NCBI GenBank assembly: GCA_036504735.1
Contig: DASXUQ010000008.1
Location: 62,001 to 126,000, forward strand
Origin: a bacterium
GTDB lineage: Bacteria > Electryoneota > RPQS01
Length of the DNA stretch: 64,000 nt
Direction: 5' to 3'
Part shown: piece by piece, positions 24,916 to 34,025 of the stretch
Layout of the letters: each line of letters begins with the position of its first letter
How positions within the stretch are numbered: the stretch's first letter is position 1
Translations under genes and position numbers: made by a program
The notes under the pieces: generated by a model
Seen by the model: the letters and a program-made list of their open reading frames with translations, nothing else
The model's database searches: none
What the model was told of the DNA's origin: nothing

Positions 24916-26046
24916 TCAGCCCTTGGGCTTGGGATTCTCGCCGCTTTGCTGCTTTTGGATTTCGGTGACCAGCCACTTGACGGTGGCCAGCGTATCCTTG
25001 GAATGGCCCTTTACGACACCGCGAACGCGTGCCTGCGAGTCAATGATGTAATAGCTGGGCAGGCCTTTGACTCCGCCGAGCTGTTTCTCAAAGTCGGGGC
25101 TGCTCCAGACAAAAGTGAGCGCCCACGCTTTGCCTTTGGCATCTTTGCCGTTGATAATCTTTACCGCTTGCGGTTTTTCGCCGCCGCGATGGAAGGCGAA
25201 TACCTGAAAGTTAAGCTGCTTGTCCTTCTGGGCCTGATTCATTTCCGGCAGCGACCGCTGCACACAGGTCCCTCAGGTGAAGGCCCAGTATTCGACCACG
25301 GTATTCTTGCCGAGCAGATCTGCCGTGGTGAGATGACCCTTGCCGTTGGCGCGGGGCAGGTCCATCGTGAGCGGCGTGGCCGGAAAGGCGGTCTGTGCCA
25401 GATCGAAATAGGCTTTGCCGTCCCGGAGCTGCGCGTAGGCGGTGAGCCGCTGATCGCGAGCGGTGGCGCTGGAGGGATCGGAAACGGCGGCGGCTTCAAA
25501 GGCCTGGCGCGCATCCTGCCACTTTTCCTGCTCCTCGGCAACGTAGCCCATGTAGATATAGGCTTCCGGGCGGGAAGGATCGACGGCGATGGCATCGGCA
25601 ATGTGTCCGGTCAGGGCCGCGTAGTTGACGTTTTCCTTATTCCACTCGGCATCGGCGGCCAGCATGTGCCCCCAGTAACTCTTGGGGTCTTTGGCCAGAA
25701 TCCATGCCGCTTCGCGCGCGGTGATCACACTGTCGCCGGCCAGATACCCATAGAGATAATGAGCGGAGATCGCATCGCTCTTTTCCGCCCGGGCTTTGAA
25801 GAAGGCCACCGGATCGGGCATGAGCTTGGTGATCACATCCTGCGCCATGCGGGCTGCAGGTACGTCCTCAGGATGCGCATTCAGAGCATCCTCCGCGATT
25901 TTCAGTTTGGCCGAGTCGGACGGCGCATGCTCGAGGGCAGCCGAGAGTGTTGTTTCGGCGGCGGACTTGGCAACAGGCACGGGGCTGTAAGCCCACGCCA
26001 TGGAGGCAACCGCACAGAACAGGGCTGCCACGAAAAGGAATCTCAT
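24916..26046 (-). CDS. Exported TPR-thioredoxin-like protein, predicted selenoprotein (U-G-T-C)
   Basis: ATG 26046 has GGAGG upstream. The frame is open to 24916 except for one TGA at 25275-25273 (codon 258). Reading through gives 376 residues. A signal peptide (cut near AWA) is followed by a helical TPR-like region (about 40-200), then a TlpA/thioredoxin-like domain: VVEYWAF-T-U258-G-T-C261-VQRSLPEMN, with LPSYYIID holding the cis-Pro position. The U-G-T-C sits exactly where thioredoxins have C-G-P-C, so Sec is very likely the attacking residue of a periplasmic redox enzyme. A SECIS-like hairpin follows at the right distance. It has its own terminator. Confidence 0.88.
25248..25261 (-). promoter_or_regulatory. 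SECIS-like hairpin for TGA 25275-25273
   Basis: GCAGC pairs with GCTGC around the loop GGTC. The loop starts 16 bases after the TGA and opens with GG, within the range known for bacterial SECIS elements. The stem is short (five pairs); a CC/GG pair below the mismatches may extend it. Confidence 0.6.
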
Positions 26047-26251
26047 CACACCTCCACTATAGATGGATCTCAATATAGACAGAAAACCTTAGATAATCCA
26101 GTGAAGTTCCGCAGAGGAGGAAATATCCCCCAATTGCGGTGGTTTTGAACGAGGGTATTTGAGCCACGTGGGCGAAGGACGGACGGGTAAGTGCTATTAT
26201 TCACGGTCCAATTGCGTGTATGTTTTGAAAAAACAGCGTAACAAAAGATGG

Positions 26252-26280
26252 GTTGGTAGCCCTACTATAGTCGGCATACT
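26252..26280 (+). promoter_or_regulatory. Conserved upstream element with TACTATAGT core
   Basis: About 60 bases before the lipoprotein start, GTTG-x2-AGCC-x-TACTATAGTCGGCATACT matches the sequence upstream of the second lipoprotein gene (58177-58149, minus strand). TATAGT could be a -10 box. The rest of 26047-26341 shows no gene. Confidence 0.6.
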
Positions 26281-26341
26281 GCTTGCTCATTGACAAGAAG
26301 AGCAATTAGAAAACAATAATCCAATTTATACGAGGCGACTT

Positions 26342-26941
26342 ATGAAGACTTTCAACCGATCCCTTGCCGCGATAGCCCTGGTGCTGCTATCGCTGGTTCT
26401 AATAACAGGATGTAACCGGCTCGACACGCCCACCTCCTCCCAGCCGACCACCGAAGATGGTATGGGGCTGTGGAATCCGGGAGCAGACGACCATGTTGTT
26501 CCGGGAGATCAGATTCCGATGTATCGCCCCGGATTTCTGGAGCGCGAGTGGGGCATGGCAGTCAATCCGCTGAACATACCGAATGCCACAGCGCACATTG
26601 GCCCGGAAGGCGGGATCATTCGTCTTGGGCGGCACAGCCTGACCATCCCGGCGGGCGCGGTCGACGCGGACATTACCTTTAAAATCTCGGGGGCCTCACT
26701 GACGGCGATTGCCTCCGATTGCGCCCCCAGCGGCCTTGTGTTCGCGATCCCCGCGACCCTGACGCTGTCCTACGCCGGGACCCAGTATGAAGATGCAGCG
26801 AATCCCGATCTAAGCATTTTCTACGCCCTGCCCGATGGCACCTATGAAGAGTACCCGAGCACGGTGGATCCGGTCAACAAGACGGTCAGCGCACCTTTGA
26901 ATCACTTCAGCCGGTACATCCTGAGCGGCATGATGCTGTAA
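26342..26941 (+). CDS. Lipoprotein with ZU5-like domain
   Basis: The 199 residues start with a lipoprotein signal (lipobox LITGC, Cys24). Residues of about 80-130 (IGPEGGIIRLGRHSLTIPAGAVDADITFKIS) look like the start of a ZU5-type domain (G-G-x-L-x-(I/V)-P-x-G-A). The C-terminus LNHFSRYILSG is shared with the lipoprotein at 57456-58076 (TNHFSRYILGG). The two also share an upstream element. It probably faces the periplasm or the cell surface. Its partner is unknown. Confidence 0.72.
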   Translation: MKTFNRSLAAIALVLLSLVLITGCNRLDTPTSSQPTTEDGMGLWNPGADDHVVPGDQIPMYRPGFLEREWGMAVNPLNIPNATAHIGPEGGIIRLGRHSLTIPAGAVDADITFKISGASLTAIASDCAPSGLVFAIPATLTLSYAGTQYEDAANPDLSIFYALPDGTYEEYPSTVDPVNKTVSAPLNHFSRYILSGMML

Positions 26942-26968
26942 GCGGAGGGTCTCCAGTCAGATTATGCG

Positions 26969-26996
26969 CAAGCGCCCGCGAGTTCGCGGGCGCTTG
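26969..26996. terminator. Strong hairpin between convergent genes
   Basis: CAAGCGCCCGCGA pairs with TCGCGGGCGCTTG (13 pairs) around a two-base gap. No T run follows on the plus strand. Confidence 0.7.
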
Positions 26997-27076
26997 GCGT
27001 TCTGCACATCCCCAAGAGAAAGCGGGACCTGGCGAGCCCCGCTTTGTCACGGATTAGACCGACGTAAGGAGACCAA

Positions 27077-28453
27077 TTACTTCAGCAGCATCATCTTCTT
27101 CGTCGCAGAATAGACGTTGCCAATCTTGATGGTATAGAAGTAGAGACCCGAGGTCAAAGTGGTCGCATCGAAATTGGCGATATTAACGCCCGCCGCGCGC
27201 TCGCCGTTAACGAGGGTTGCTACTTCCTGTCCCGTAATGTTGAAAATCTTCAGCGTGACGAAGTTTTTCTCCACGAGATCATAGCGGATGCTGGTCGTGG
27301 GGTTGAACGGATTCGGATAGTTCTGCCGCAACGAGTATTCGGTCACGAGCGCATGTTCGGCGCTGGGCGTTACCGCCTGCGTGGCCACTGTCTGGCTGCT
27401 GCCGTCGGCGTTGATCACCACGAGGTTATACGTGTAGCTGGTGCCGTTCAGCGCGCTCTCGTCCACATAGGAGTACTCGTGGCCGGTGGGCGAATTGGTC
27501 GCGTCGCGGAAGCCGATCAGCTTGCCATTCCGCACAATCTCAAACCGTGAAATGCTGTTTTCCGACCGCGTCGTCCAAGCGACGTTCACCGCGTTGTCGC
27601 CGGGTGTAATCGCCACGTTGCCCATTTCAACAGGCAAGACGAAGTCGAGATCCACAGTGACACAGCCGGGCACGCCGTTAGGGCCGAGGGAAATCGTGTT
27701 GCAGTAGTAGTTGTTATTGTTCTGCTGCGTAAACTGCCACATGGTGGTGTCGAAGACCCAGCCAGCGGCCGGCATGCAGGTGTCATTCAGACAACCGGCA
27801 AAGATGCGGACGACGGGGAAGCGGCTGGCATTGGGAATCGGGCCGACACAAATCGTCGTTATGCTATCCATGCAGAGGTGAGCGCAGGTGTCCTGATCCT
27901 GATTGCCTACCGGCGGATTGGGCGTAAAGCTGATATGCCGGGTCGGAGTGCATTCCACCGGAGTTCCCACGACTTCGCAGGTCCAATTGACAAGGCGGAC
28001 ATCCTGCGGCCCGACGGCAACGGTGAAGACGCTGCTGGTCCACTTGATCGTGGGGTGGTTGGCCGGATAGTTAATCACGAGGTAATACCGCGCAGGGCTG
28101 GGGGTGATACCTGAACTGGTCAGACAGGGATCGGTCAGGAACATGCCCGCGCCGATGCCTTGGGCCACACCGTTGATCGGGCTCTGGTTCATGTTCAGCG
28201 TTCCCGGAGGGCCGGACGGGCAGTCGGGCGGCTGATCACACACCGTGCCGGGCTGGTCCGAAGCGTCCGGGCCGTTGCTGTTGGCGTCATAGTAGACCGT
28301 CATCATCGTGCCTTCGGGCAGGGGAGTGCTGCCGCCGCACGTGGTGGTCAGCGTCAGGGAATCATCGTAGATACAGGCCACGAAATTCTGCGCAGAGGCG
28401 AAAGCCGTCAGTGCCAGCAAGGCAAACACAACGGATAGGAATTTGCGATTCAT
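27077..28453 (-). CDS. Secreted type IX cargo protein, paralogue of 28819-30198
   Basis: The 458 residues have a signal peptide (cut after ASAQ), a Cys-rich N-terminal domain with YYDANSNGPD and the block shared with the fragment at 2-241, a fibronectin type III-like region (GDNAVNVAWTTRSENSISRFEIVRNG) and a type IX sorting domain (LRQNYPNPFNPTTSIRYDL, LKIFNITGQEV, GLYFYTIKIG, ending MMLLK). The first third is almost identical at DNA level to the next gene, while the middle has diverged. No enzyme motif is seen. Confidence 0.82.
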   Translation of the reverse strand: MNRKFLSVVFALLALTAFASAQNFVACIYDDSLTLTTTCGGSTPLPEGTMMTVYYDANSNGPDASDQPGTVCDQPPDCPSGPPGTLNMNQSPINGVAQGIGAGMFLTDPCLTSSGITPSPARYYLVINYPANHPTIKWTSSVFTVAVGPQDVRLVNWTCEVVGTPVECTPTRHISFTPNPPVGNQDQDTCAHLCMDSITTICVGPIPNASRFPVVRIFAGCLNDTCMPAAGWVFDTTMWQFTQQNNNNYYCNTISLGPNGVPGCVTVDLDFVLPVEMGNVAITPGDNAVNVAWTTRSENSISRFEIVRNGKLIGFRDATNSPTGHEYSYVDESALNGTSYTYNLVVINADGSSQTVATQAVTPSAEHALVTEYSLRQNYPNPFNPTTSIRYDLVEKNFVTLKIFNITGQEVATLVNGERAAGVNIANFDATTLTSGLYFYTIKIGNVYSATKKMMLLK

Positions 28454-28760
28454 AATGCGTGCTCCTTTAAAGTGAGTGTGTCCTCAGGAATTTTTCGAAT
28501 AGATAAAACAGATCTCGTCACAGGGGATTCCGCGCTCTTCAAGATAGTAACTGCCATAGCGTACCGCAAGTGAATTCCCCGGCTAACGCAACGAGCCTGC
28601 ACGGAATCATAGTCAGTATACGGAGAGTACTGTGAGTCTGTGCGACCAATCGGCAGCGCGACGCGCGGTACTCCTTCCTGATCGCATTGAAGGCGCAGCC
28701 GCGGCGAAACGACAGAATGCATATTTGTGCGAGAGGCAACAGGGGACACGGCGGAATAGA

Positions 28761-28785
28761 CGCGGGGCTCCAGTGGAGCCCCGCG
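28761..28785 (-). terminator. Hairpin downstream of the 28819 gene
   Basis: CGCGGGGCTCC pairs with GGAGCCCCGCG (11 pairs) around AGT. The rest of 28454-28818 shows no gene; the promoter of the 27077-28453 gene should lie here. Confidence 0.7.
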
Positions 28786-28818
28786 CTGTCCGTCACCGCA
28801 ATCGATTGAAGCGCGGCC

Positions 28819-30198
28819 TCACTTCAACAGGAGCATCTTGCGGGTAGCGCTGAAATCATGTCCGATCTTGACCGTGTAGAAGTAAAGACCGGAGGGATAA
28901 TTTGCGGCATCGAATTCGACGGTATGACGACCGGCGTTCATCGCGCTGTTGTTCAGCAATGTCTGCACCACCTGACCGTTCACGTTGTAGATTGTCAGGG
29001 TGACCGCGTTGTTGTCCTTCAGGTCATAGACAATCTGCGTGGTGGGGTTAAACGGATTCGGATAGTTCTGGTGCAGGGCATAGTCGGTAATCAGCGCATG
29101 GTCCGTACCCGGAGACACGGCTTGGGTGGCTACCGTTGTCTGGCTGCCGTCAGTGTTGACGATCACCAATTGATAGGTATAGGTGGTGCCGTTCAACGCC
29201 GTGCGGTCCACATAGGAATATTCATGTCCGGTCGGTGAGTTGTTGGCGTCGGCGGATGTGAGCCGCTGCCCGTCACGCAGGATGTCGAACCGCGTGAATT
29301 CCGATTCGGAGAGAGTATTCCATTTCAAGCTGACCGCGTTGTCGAGGGGAACGATGGAGACCGTGCCCATTGTGACGGGCAGGATGAAGTCGAAGTCCAC
29401 GCGGGCACAGCCGGCTGTGCCATTGGGGCCCAGCGAGATCGTGTTGCAGTAGAAGTTCTGCCCGTTGATGTTCTGATACTGCCATGCGGTGGTGTCAAAC
29501 ACGAAGCCCGACGCCGGCGTGCAGGTGTCATTCAGACAGCCGGGATAGATACTGAAGGTGGGACGCATCGCCGGGCTGGTCAAGGGGCCGACGCAGACGT
29601 TCAGCACGCTATCCGGACAGAGGTGGGCGCAGGTATCCTGCTCTTGATACCCTACTCCATGCGGCGCAAAGGTCACCCGGCCTGTCGGGGTGCATGCCGG
29701 TGGAGTGCTGAGAGTCTGGCAGGTCCAATGGACAAGGCGAACATCCTGCGGCCCGACGGCAACGGTAAAGACTTCACTGGTCCACTTGATCGTGGGGTTG
29801 TTGGCCGGATAGTTAATCACGAGGTAATAGCGCGCAGGGCTGGGGGTGATACCGGAACTGGTCAGGCAGGGATCGGTCAGGAACATGCCCGCGCCGATGC
29901 CCTGGGCCACACCGTTGATCGGGCTCTGGTTCATGTTCAGCGTTCCCGGAGGGCCGGACGGGCAGTCGGGCGGCTGATCACACACCGTGCCGGGATGGTC
30001 GGTACTATCGGGGCCGTTGCTGTTGGCGTCATAGTAGACCGTCATCATCGTGCCTTCGGGCAGGGGAGTGCTGCCGCCGCACGTGGTGGTCAGCGTCAGC
30101 GAATCATCGTAGATACAGGCAACAAAATTCTGGGCAGATGCAAAAGCCGTCAGTGCCAGTATGGCTAAGGCAACCATCCATAGTTTTTTGGACAGCAT
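28819..30198 (-). CDS. Secreted type IX cargo protein, paralogue of 27077-28453
   Basis: ATG 30198 is preferred because AAGGAG lies six bases upstream; an in-frame start at 30222 is possible. The domain order is the same as in its paralogue: signal peptide, Cys-rich domain, Fn3-like region (LDNAVSLKWNTLSESEFTRFDILRDG) and sorting domain (LHQNYPNPFNPTTQIVYDL, LTIYNVNGQVV, ending KMLLLK). The 5' portion is near-identical to the neighbour, which points to recent tandem duplication or gene conversion. Confidence 0.82.
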   Translation of the reverse strand: MLSKKLWMVALAILALTAFASAQNFVACIYDDSLTLTTTCGGSTPLPEGTMMTVYYDANSNGPDSTDHPGTVCDQPPDCPSGPPGTLNMNQSPINGVAQGIGAGMFLTDPCLTSSGITPSPARYYLVINYPANNPTIKWTSEVFTVAVGPQDVRLVHWTCQTLSTPPACTPTGRVTFAPHGVGYQEQDTCAHLCPDSVLNVCVGPLTSPAMRPTFSIYPGCLNDTCTPASGFVFDTTAWQYQNINGQNFYCNTISLGPNGTAGCARVDFDFILPVTMGTVSIVPLDNAVSLKWNTLSESEFTRFDILRDGQRLTSADANNSPTGHEYSYVDRTALNGTTYTYQLVIVNTDGSQTTVATQAVSPGTDHALITDYALHQNYPNPFNPTTQIVYDLKDNNAVTLTIYNVNGQVVQTLLNNSAMNAGRHTVEFDAANYPSGLYFYTVKIGHDFSATRKMLLLK

Positions 30199-30550
30199 AC
30201 GTTTCTCCTTCACACTAATCACATCATAACTGAATGTTACACAACTTCATAATCACCACTTTTGAAGACACATCGCTGCCCAAAGATAGACGCACGACGA
30301 ACGTTTTGCAAGATCCTTGTCGACTCTTCGAGTCAAATTCAGCGGTGTGTATAGTCACTATAGGTGGGTAATTGTGCGTGTGTTGGATCAGTCGCGGTCC
30401 AATAAGAGGTGCAGAACAAGATGGATCTTTCTGCTGGCGCTAAAGTCATCAGCTAAAAGTCCCCGAGTGTTCAGTGATTTGCCTCTCAAGAGCCAGTGCT
30501 ATTCTGACGATATAACGAGAGACTGACCCAGCTTCAGCATATGAGGTGTA
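30199..30550. other. Divergent promoter region
   Basis: This 350-base gap lies between a minus-strand and a plus-strand gene and has no gene of its own. It is A/T-richer than its surroundings and contains TATAGTCACTATAGG at about 30351. A stretch GCGGTCCAATAAGAGGTGCA-AACAAGATGG (from about 30398) loosely resembles one at about 26200-26250. Confidence 0.45.
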
Positions 30551-33500
30551 ATGGCTTCCGCCGACCTGTTTGCATCGCGCTATAACATCCTCCGGAGAAT
30601 CGGCTCCGGCGGCATGGGAGAGGTATGTCTCGTGGAGGATACTCTTAGAGACAACAAAATCATGGCTCTGAAGACCATGAAGAATCCCGGGGATGAAGCG
30701 GCCGCAGAGGGATTTCGCGCGGAATTCCGCAATGTGCATGGCGTGGTGCATCCGAATATTCCGGAGGTTTTCGACTTTGGAGTGTTGCCGCCTCCCAACC
30801 GGCAGCTCTTCTTTACCTGCGAATTTGTGGACGGCAAGCCTCTTGATACACTGGCCCAGACCTGGTCGCCCGCGCAGCTCCATGTGATCCTCGTTCGTCT
30901 GTGCCGGGCTTTGTCTTTTCTGCACAGCCGCGGGCTGCTGCACCGCGACATCAAGGCGCAGAATATTCTGGGCAGGCTTGAAGCAGACGGGCAGATTGCG
31001 CTGCTGAAGCTGGTGGACTTCGGTCTGGCGGCGATGCGCGGACAGGGCACGGAAGCGGCGGGGACCATCGAATATATGGCGCCGGAAATTATCGGCGGCA
31101 ACGAAGCGACGGTGGCCTCGGATATTTATGCGGCGGGGATGCTGCTCTACCAGCTTGCCTGCGGACGCTTGCCGTTTGATAACGACGATCCGCTGGCGGC
31201 AGCGAAAGTGCGCTGTACAGCCGAAGCGCCCTCACCACTGCGGTTTCGTCCCGATTTGCCGGTGGGGCTTTCGGACGTGATCAGCGCACTGATCCGCATC
31301 AAACCCGAGGAGCGCCCGGCATCGGCGCGGCGGGTGATCGCGCTGCTGAACGAACGCGAGGGCACGGATTTCCCCTTTGAAACTCCGGAGAGCCGCACCG
31401 CCTATATCCGTTCCGCGTCGGTGGTCAGCAACAGCGAGGCGCGGGCGGTTCTGCAATGGCAATGCACGGAGCTGACCAAAGGCGGCGTACCGCCGGCGGT
31501 GCTGATTCACGCGGCGACAGGCTTGGGCCGCAGCCGGCTGGTGCGAGATTTTGTCTCCGAACTGACCCTGCAGGGCATTCGCTCCCGGCTGGTCAACAGT
31601 GACGCGGATCTGGTGGCGGACGATTTGCCGCAGGTGCTGGCGATTCCCAACGCCGACGCGATGGCCCAGGGAAAGCTGGCCATGCTGCTGGGTGCGGCGC
31701 GGGAGAGTGGGACGTGGTGCATCGTGGGCATGACGCGGGAAGACGCGGAACTGACGGCGCTGCTGGGTCCGTATGCGTCGATTACGCTGCGTCCGCTGGA
31801 CCGGGAAGGCGTGCAGGATTTTGTGAACGCGACGTTCCCGGAGAACACGTTCCCCGCGGAGTTCGCAGAGAATCTTTACAGCCGGTCCCTCGGATTTCCC
31901 GTGGCGATTCAGCGAATGCTCGATGGGCTGCTCGAATCGGAGCAGTTGCAGATCGGTCTGTCGGGCTGGGAACTGATGGTTGCGGGCCACTGGAATTTCC
32001 CCGTGGATCCGAGCGTGGCGCGGCACATTGCCACCGCTTACGCGACGCTGTCTGAAGCGGCGCAGTGGTTGATGTGCGGTCTGACGTGTTCGCGGACGCC
32101 CCTGCCCGAGAGTGTGCTGGCGGCTTTTATGGCGTGCAGCACTGAAGATCCGCAGGCGCTCTCCGCAGCGTTGAGCGCTGTCGAGCACCTGGGATGGATT
32201 CAATCGGGTGCGGAGGGCTGGAGCCTGCGGTTTACGGCGCTGGCCGATCACCTCGACGAATCTTTCAGCGCCGCACGGCGTTGCTCGATTCACGAGGCGC
32301 TGACTCTCGGATGGTCCAGCGAGGAGCTGGCGGAGCATCCGCACCGCAAACGCGAACTGCTGTACCACGATTTCTATGCGGGCACTTGGAAGACACCGGC
32401 GGCGGAGGCCGAGGCCACGTTGCGCGACGCGCTGGAAAACGATGATGTGCGCTGGGTGCGACGGCTGATTGAAGGCTGTCTGGATCATCATCCGCCGGCG
32501 GATCTGTGGGCCGTGATGCTTGATGCGCTGGTGCAGGTGGAATATGTCGAAGGCAATGTGGAAGCATCTTCGGCGCGGCTGGGGCTCCTGCTGGACAACG
32601 GCAAGGCGCTGGTCAGCGAAGAGAACCTCGAAAAGATGGCGCGCTACGGAATGTTCGAGGAGAAGCTGGGACGCGTGGAACGCTCGCAGCAGATCCTTGA
32701 GCGCTGTCTCGAGGTGCTGCCTGCCGGGCATGATTCCCGCGCGGGAATGATCTTCGGCACGTTGGCCTGGATTGCCTTCAAGGGCGGCGAGGCGGAGAAG
32801 GCGCGCCGGCTGGCGGAAGAGGGACTGGTGCGGATTCCGCCGCAGTCCGCCGATTCGGGCCAGGCGCTGCTGCTGAACACCGTGGCGACGCTGGCGTTTT
32901 ACCGCGGGGATAACGAGTCGGCGGCCCTGTTCTGGAAGCGGTGCCTTGAAGTCAACGAGGCGATTCATGACCGCAAGGGCATCGCCAACATGTACAACAA
33001 TCTGGGCGTGCTGGCGGCGCAGAGCGGCGACCGGCTGCGGTCGCGTTCGCTATGGCAGAAGTGCGGCGAACTCTCGCGGGAGATCAATGACCTGCACCGC
33101 CTCGCGGGCATCAACAACAATCTGGGCATCGACTCTCTGGAAACGGGGCAGCTTCCCGAAGCCGAAGAATATTATCTGAAATCACTGGCGCTGTTCCGCC
33201 GCATGAAAAGCCCGCGCGAGCAGGTGGAGATCCTCAGCAATTTAGGAGAGCTGGCCTACTACCGCGCCGACTATTCGCGCGCCCAATCGTATTTGCAGGA
33301 AGCGGTGAGCCTGGCGGAAACGCTGAATGACCATGAAGCCGAAGTGGAACCGCTGGTCTATCTGGGCAAGCTGATGCTGGCGCTCGAGCAGCTCGACAAG
33401 GCCGAGACGGCTCTGGAACGCGCGCGCCAGTTTGCCGGTGAAGTGGAGGCGAAGAAGGGCGAAGGGCAGGCATGGGAAGGGTTAGCGGTGCTGCATTCCC

Positions 33501-34018
33501 GGCGCGGCGAAATGGAACAGGCCGAGCAGGCGCTGGAGCATGCTCATGCGGTGCTTTCGGAAGACATCGACCCGCTGGCTGTACTGCATCTGTACCTGAC
33601 CGAATGCGCGATTGCCGCCGAGCGCAATAATGGATCAGCCGTGCAGGCATCGCTGGGCGAGGCGCGGAAGATTGCGGACATCAAGTGGGACCCGTTTACA
33701 GCGGCCCGGACGCTGGTGTATGGTCTTCTTTTTGCAGGAGAGAGCGTGGATGTCAGAGAGAGGCCGCGTGTGCTCAGGCAACTATCTGTTTATCCTGAGT
33801 TTTTGTGGAGGCTTCACTGGGCAACCGCTCGCCGGTTGACATCCGAAGGCGCGGCACGAAAGGCCCTCGATGAATACGGGCGGGGCGTATCGGTGTTGAA
33901 GGCGGTGGCGTCGCGACTGCCCGAGGACAGCCGTAATCTGTTCTTGAATTCGCCGCAGATTTCGCAGTTCAAGGCGGAAGCGGTTAGCATACGGAATACA
34001 CTTAAGGGAAACGGATAG
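30551..34018 (+). CDS. Ser/Thr kinase - ATPase-like - TPR signalling protein
   Basis: The 1155 residues start with a complete Hanks-type kinase: GSGGMGEV (18-25), K41, H131-R-D133 with KAQN, D156-F-G, and MAPE. Next comes an AAA_16/STAND-like region (about 300-600) whose P-loop is altered (AATGLGRSRL: Arg replaces the Lys). The C-terminal half is a long row of TPR helices (A-x-x-Y-NN-LGxL patterns such as IANMYNNLGVLAAQSGD). The histidine kinase gene starts eight bases later. Together they have the domains of the cyanobacterial and myxobacterial Ser/Thr-His kinases, split in two. Probably cytoplasmic. Confidence 0.88.
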   Translation: MASADLFASRYNILRRIGSGGMGEVCLVEDTLRDNKIMALKTMKNPGDEAAAEGFRAEFRNVHGVVHPNIPEVFDFGVLPPPNRQLFFTCEFVDGKPLDTLAQTWSPAQLHVILVRLCRALSFLHSRGLLHRDIKAQNILGRLEADGQIALLKLVDFGLAAMRGQGTEAAGTIEYMAPEIIGGNEATVASDIYAAGMLLYQLACGRLPFDNDDPLAAAKVRCTAEAPSPLRFRPDLPVGLSDVISALIRIKPEERPASARRVIALLNEREGTDFPFETPESRTAYIRSASVVSNSEARAVLQWQCTELTKGGVPPAVLIHAATGLGRSRLVRDFVSELTLQGIRSRLVNSDADLVADDLPQVLAIPNADAMAQGKLAMLLGAARESGTWCIVGMTREDAELTALLGPYASITLRPLDREGVQDFVNATFPENTFPAEFAENLYSRSLGFPVAIQRMLDGLLESEQLQIGLSGWELMVAGHWNFPVDPSVARHIATAYATLSEAAQWLMCGLTCSRTPLPESVLAAFMACSTEDPQALSAALSAVEHLGWIQSGAEGWSLRFTALADHLDESFSAARRCSIHEALTLGWSSEELAEHPHRKRELLYHDFYAGTWKTPAAEAEATLRDALENDDVRWVRRLIEGCLDHHPPADLWAVMLDALVQVEYVEGNVEASSARLGLLLDNGKALVSEENLEKMARYGMFEEKLGRVERSQQILERCLEVLPAGHDSRAGMIFGTLAWIAFKGGEAEKARRLAEEGLVRIPPQSADSGQALLLNTVATLAFYRGDNESAALFWKRCLEVNEAIHDRKGIANMYNNLGVLAAQSGDRLRSRSLWQKCGELSREINDLHRLAGINNNLGIDSLETGQLPEAEEYYLKSLALFRRMKSPREQVEILSNLGELAYYRADYSRAQSYLQEAVSLAETLNDHEAEVEPLVYLGKLMLALEQLDKAETALERARQFAGEVEAKKGEGQAWEGLAVLHSRRGEMEQAEQALEHAHAVLSEDIDPLAVLHLYLTECAIAAERNNGSAVQASLGEARKIADIKWDPFTAARTLVYGLLFAGESVDVRERPRVLRQLSVYPEFLWRLHWATARRLTSEGAARKALDEYGRGVSVLKAVASRLPEDSRNLFLNSPQISQFKAEAVSIRNTLKGNG

Positions 34019-34025
34019 GCTGCAC

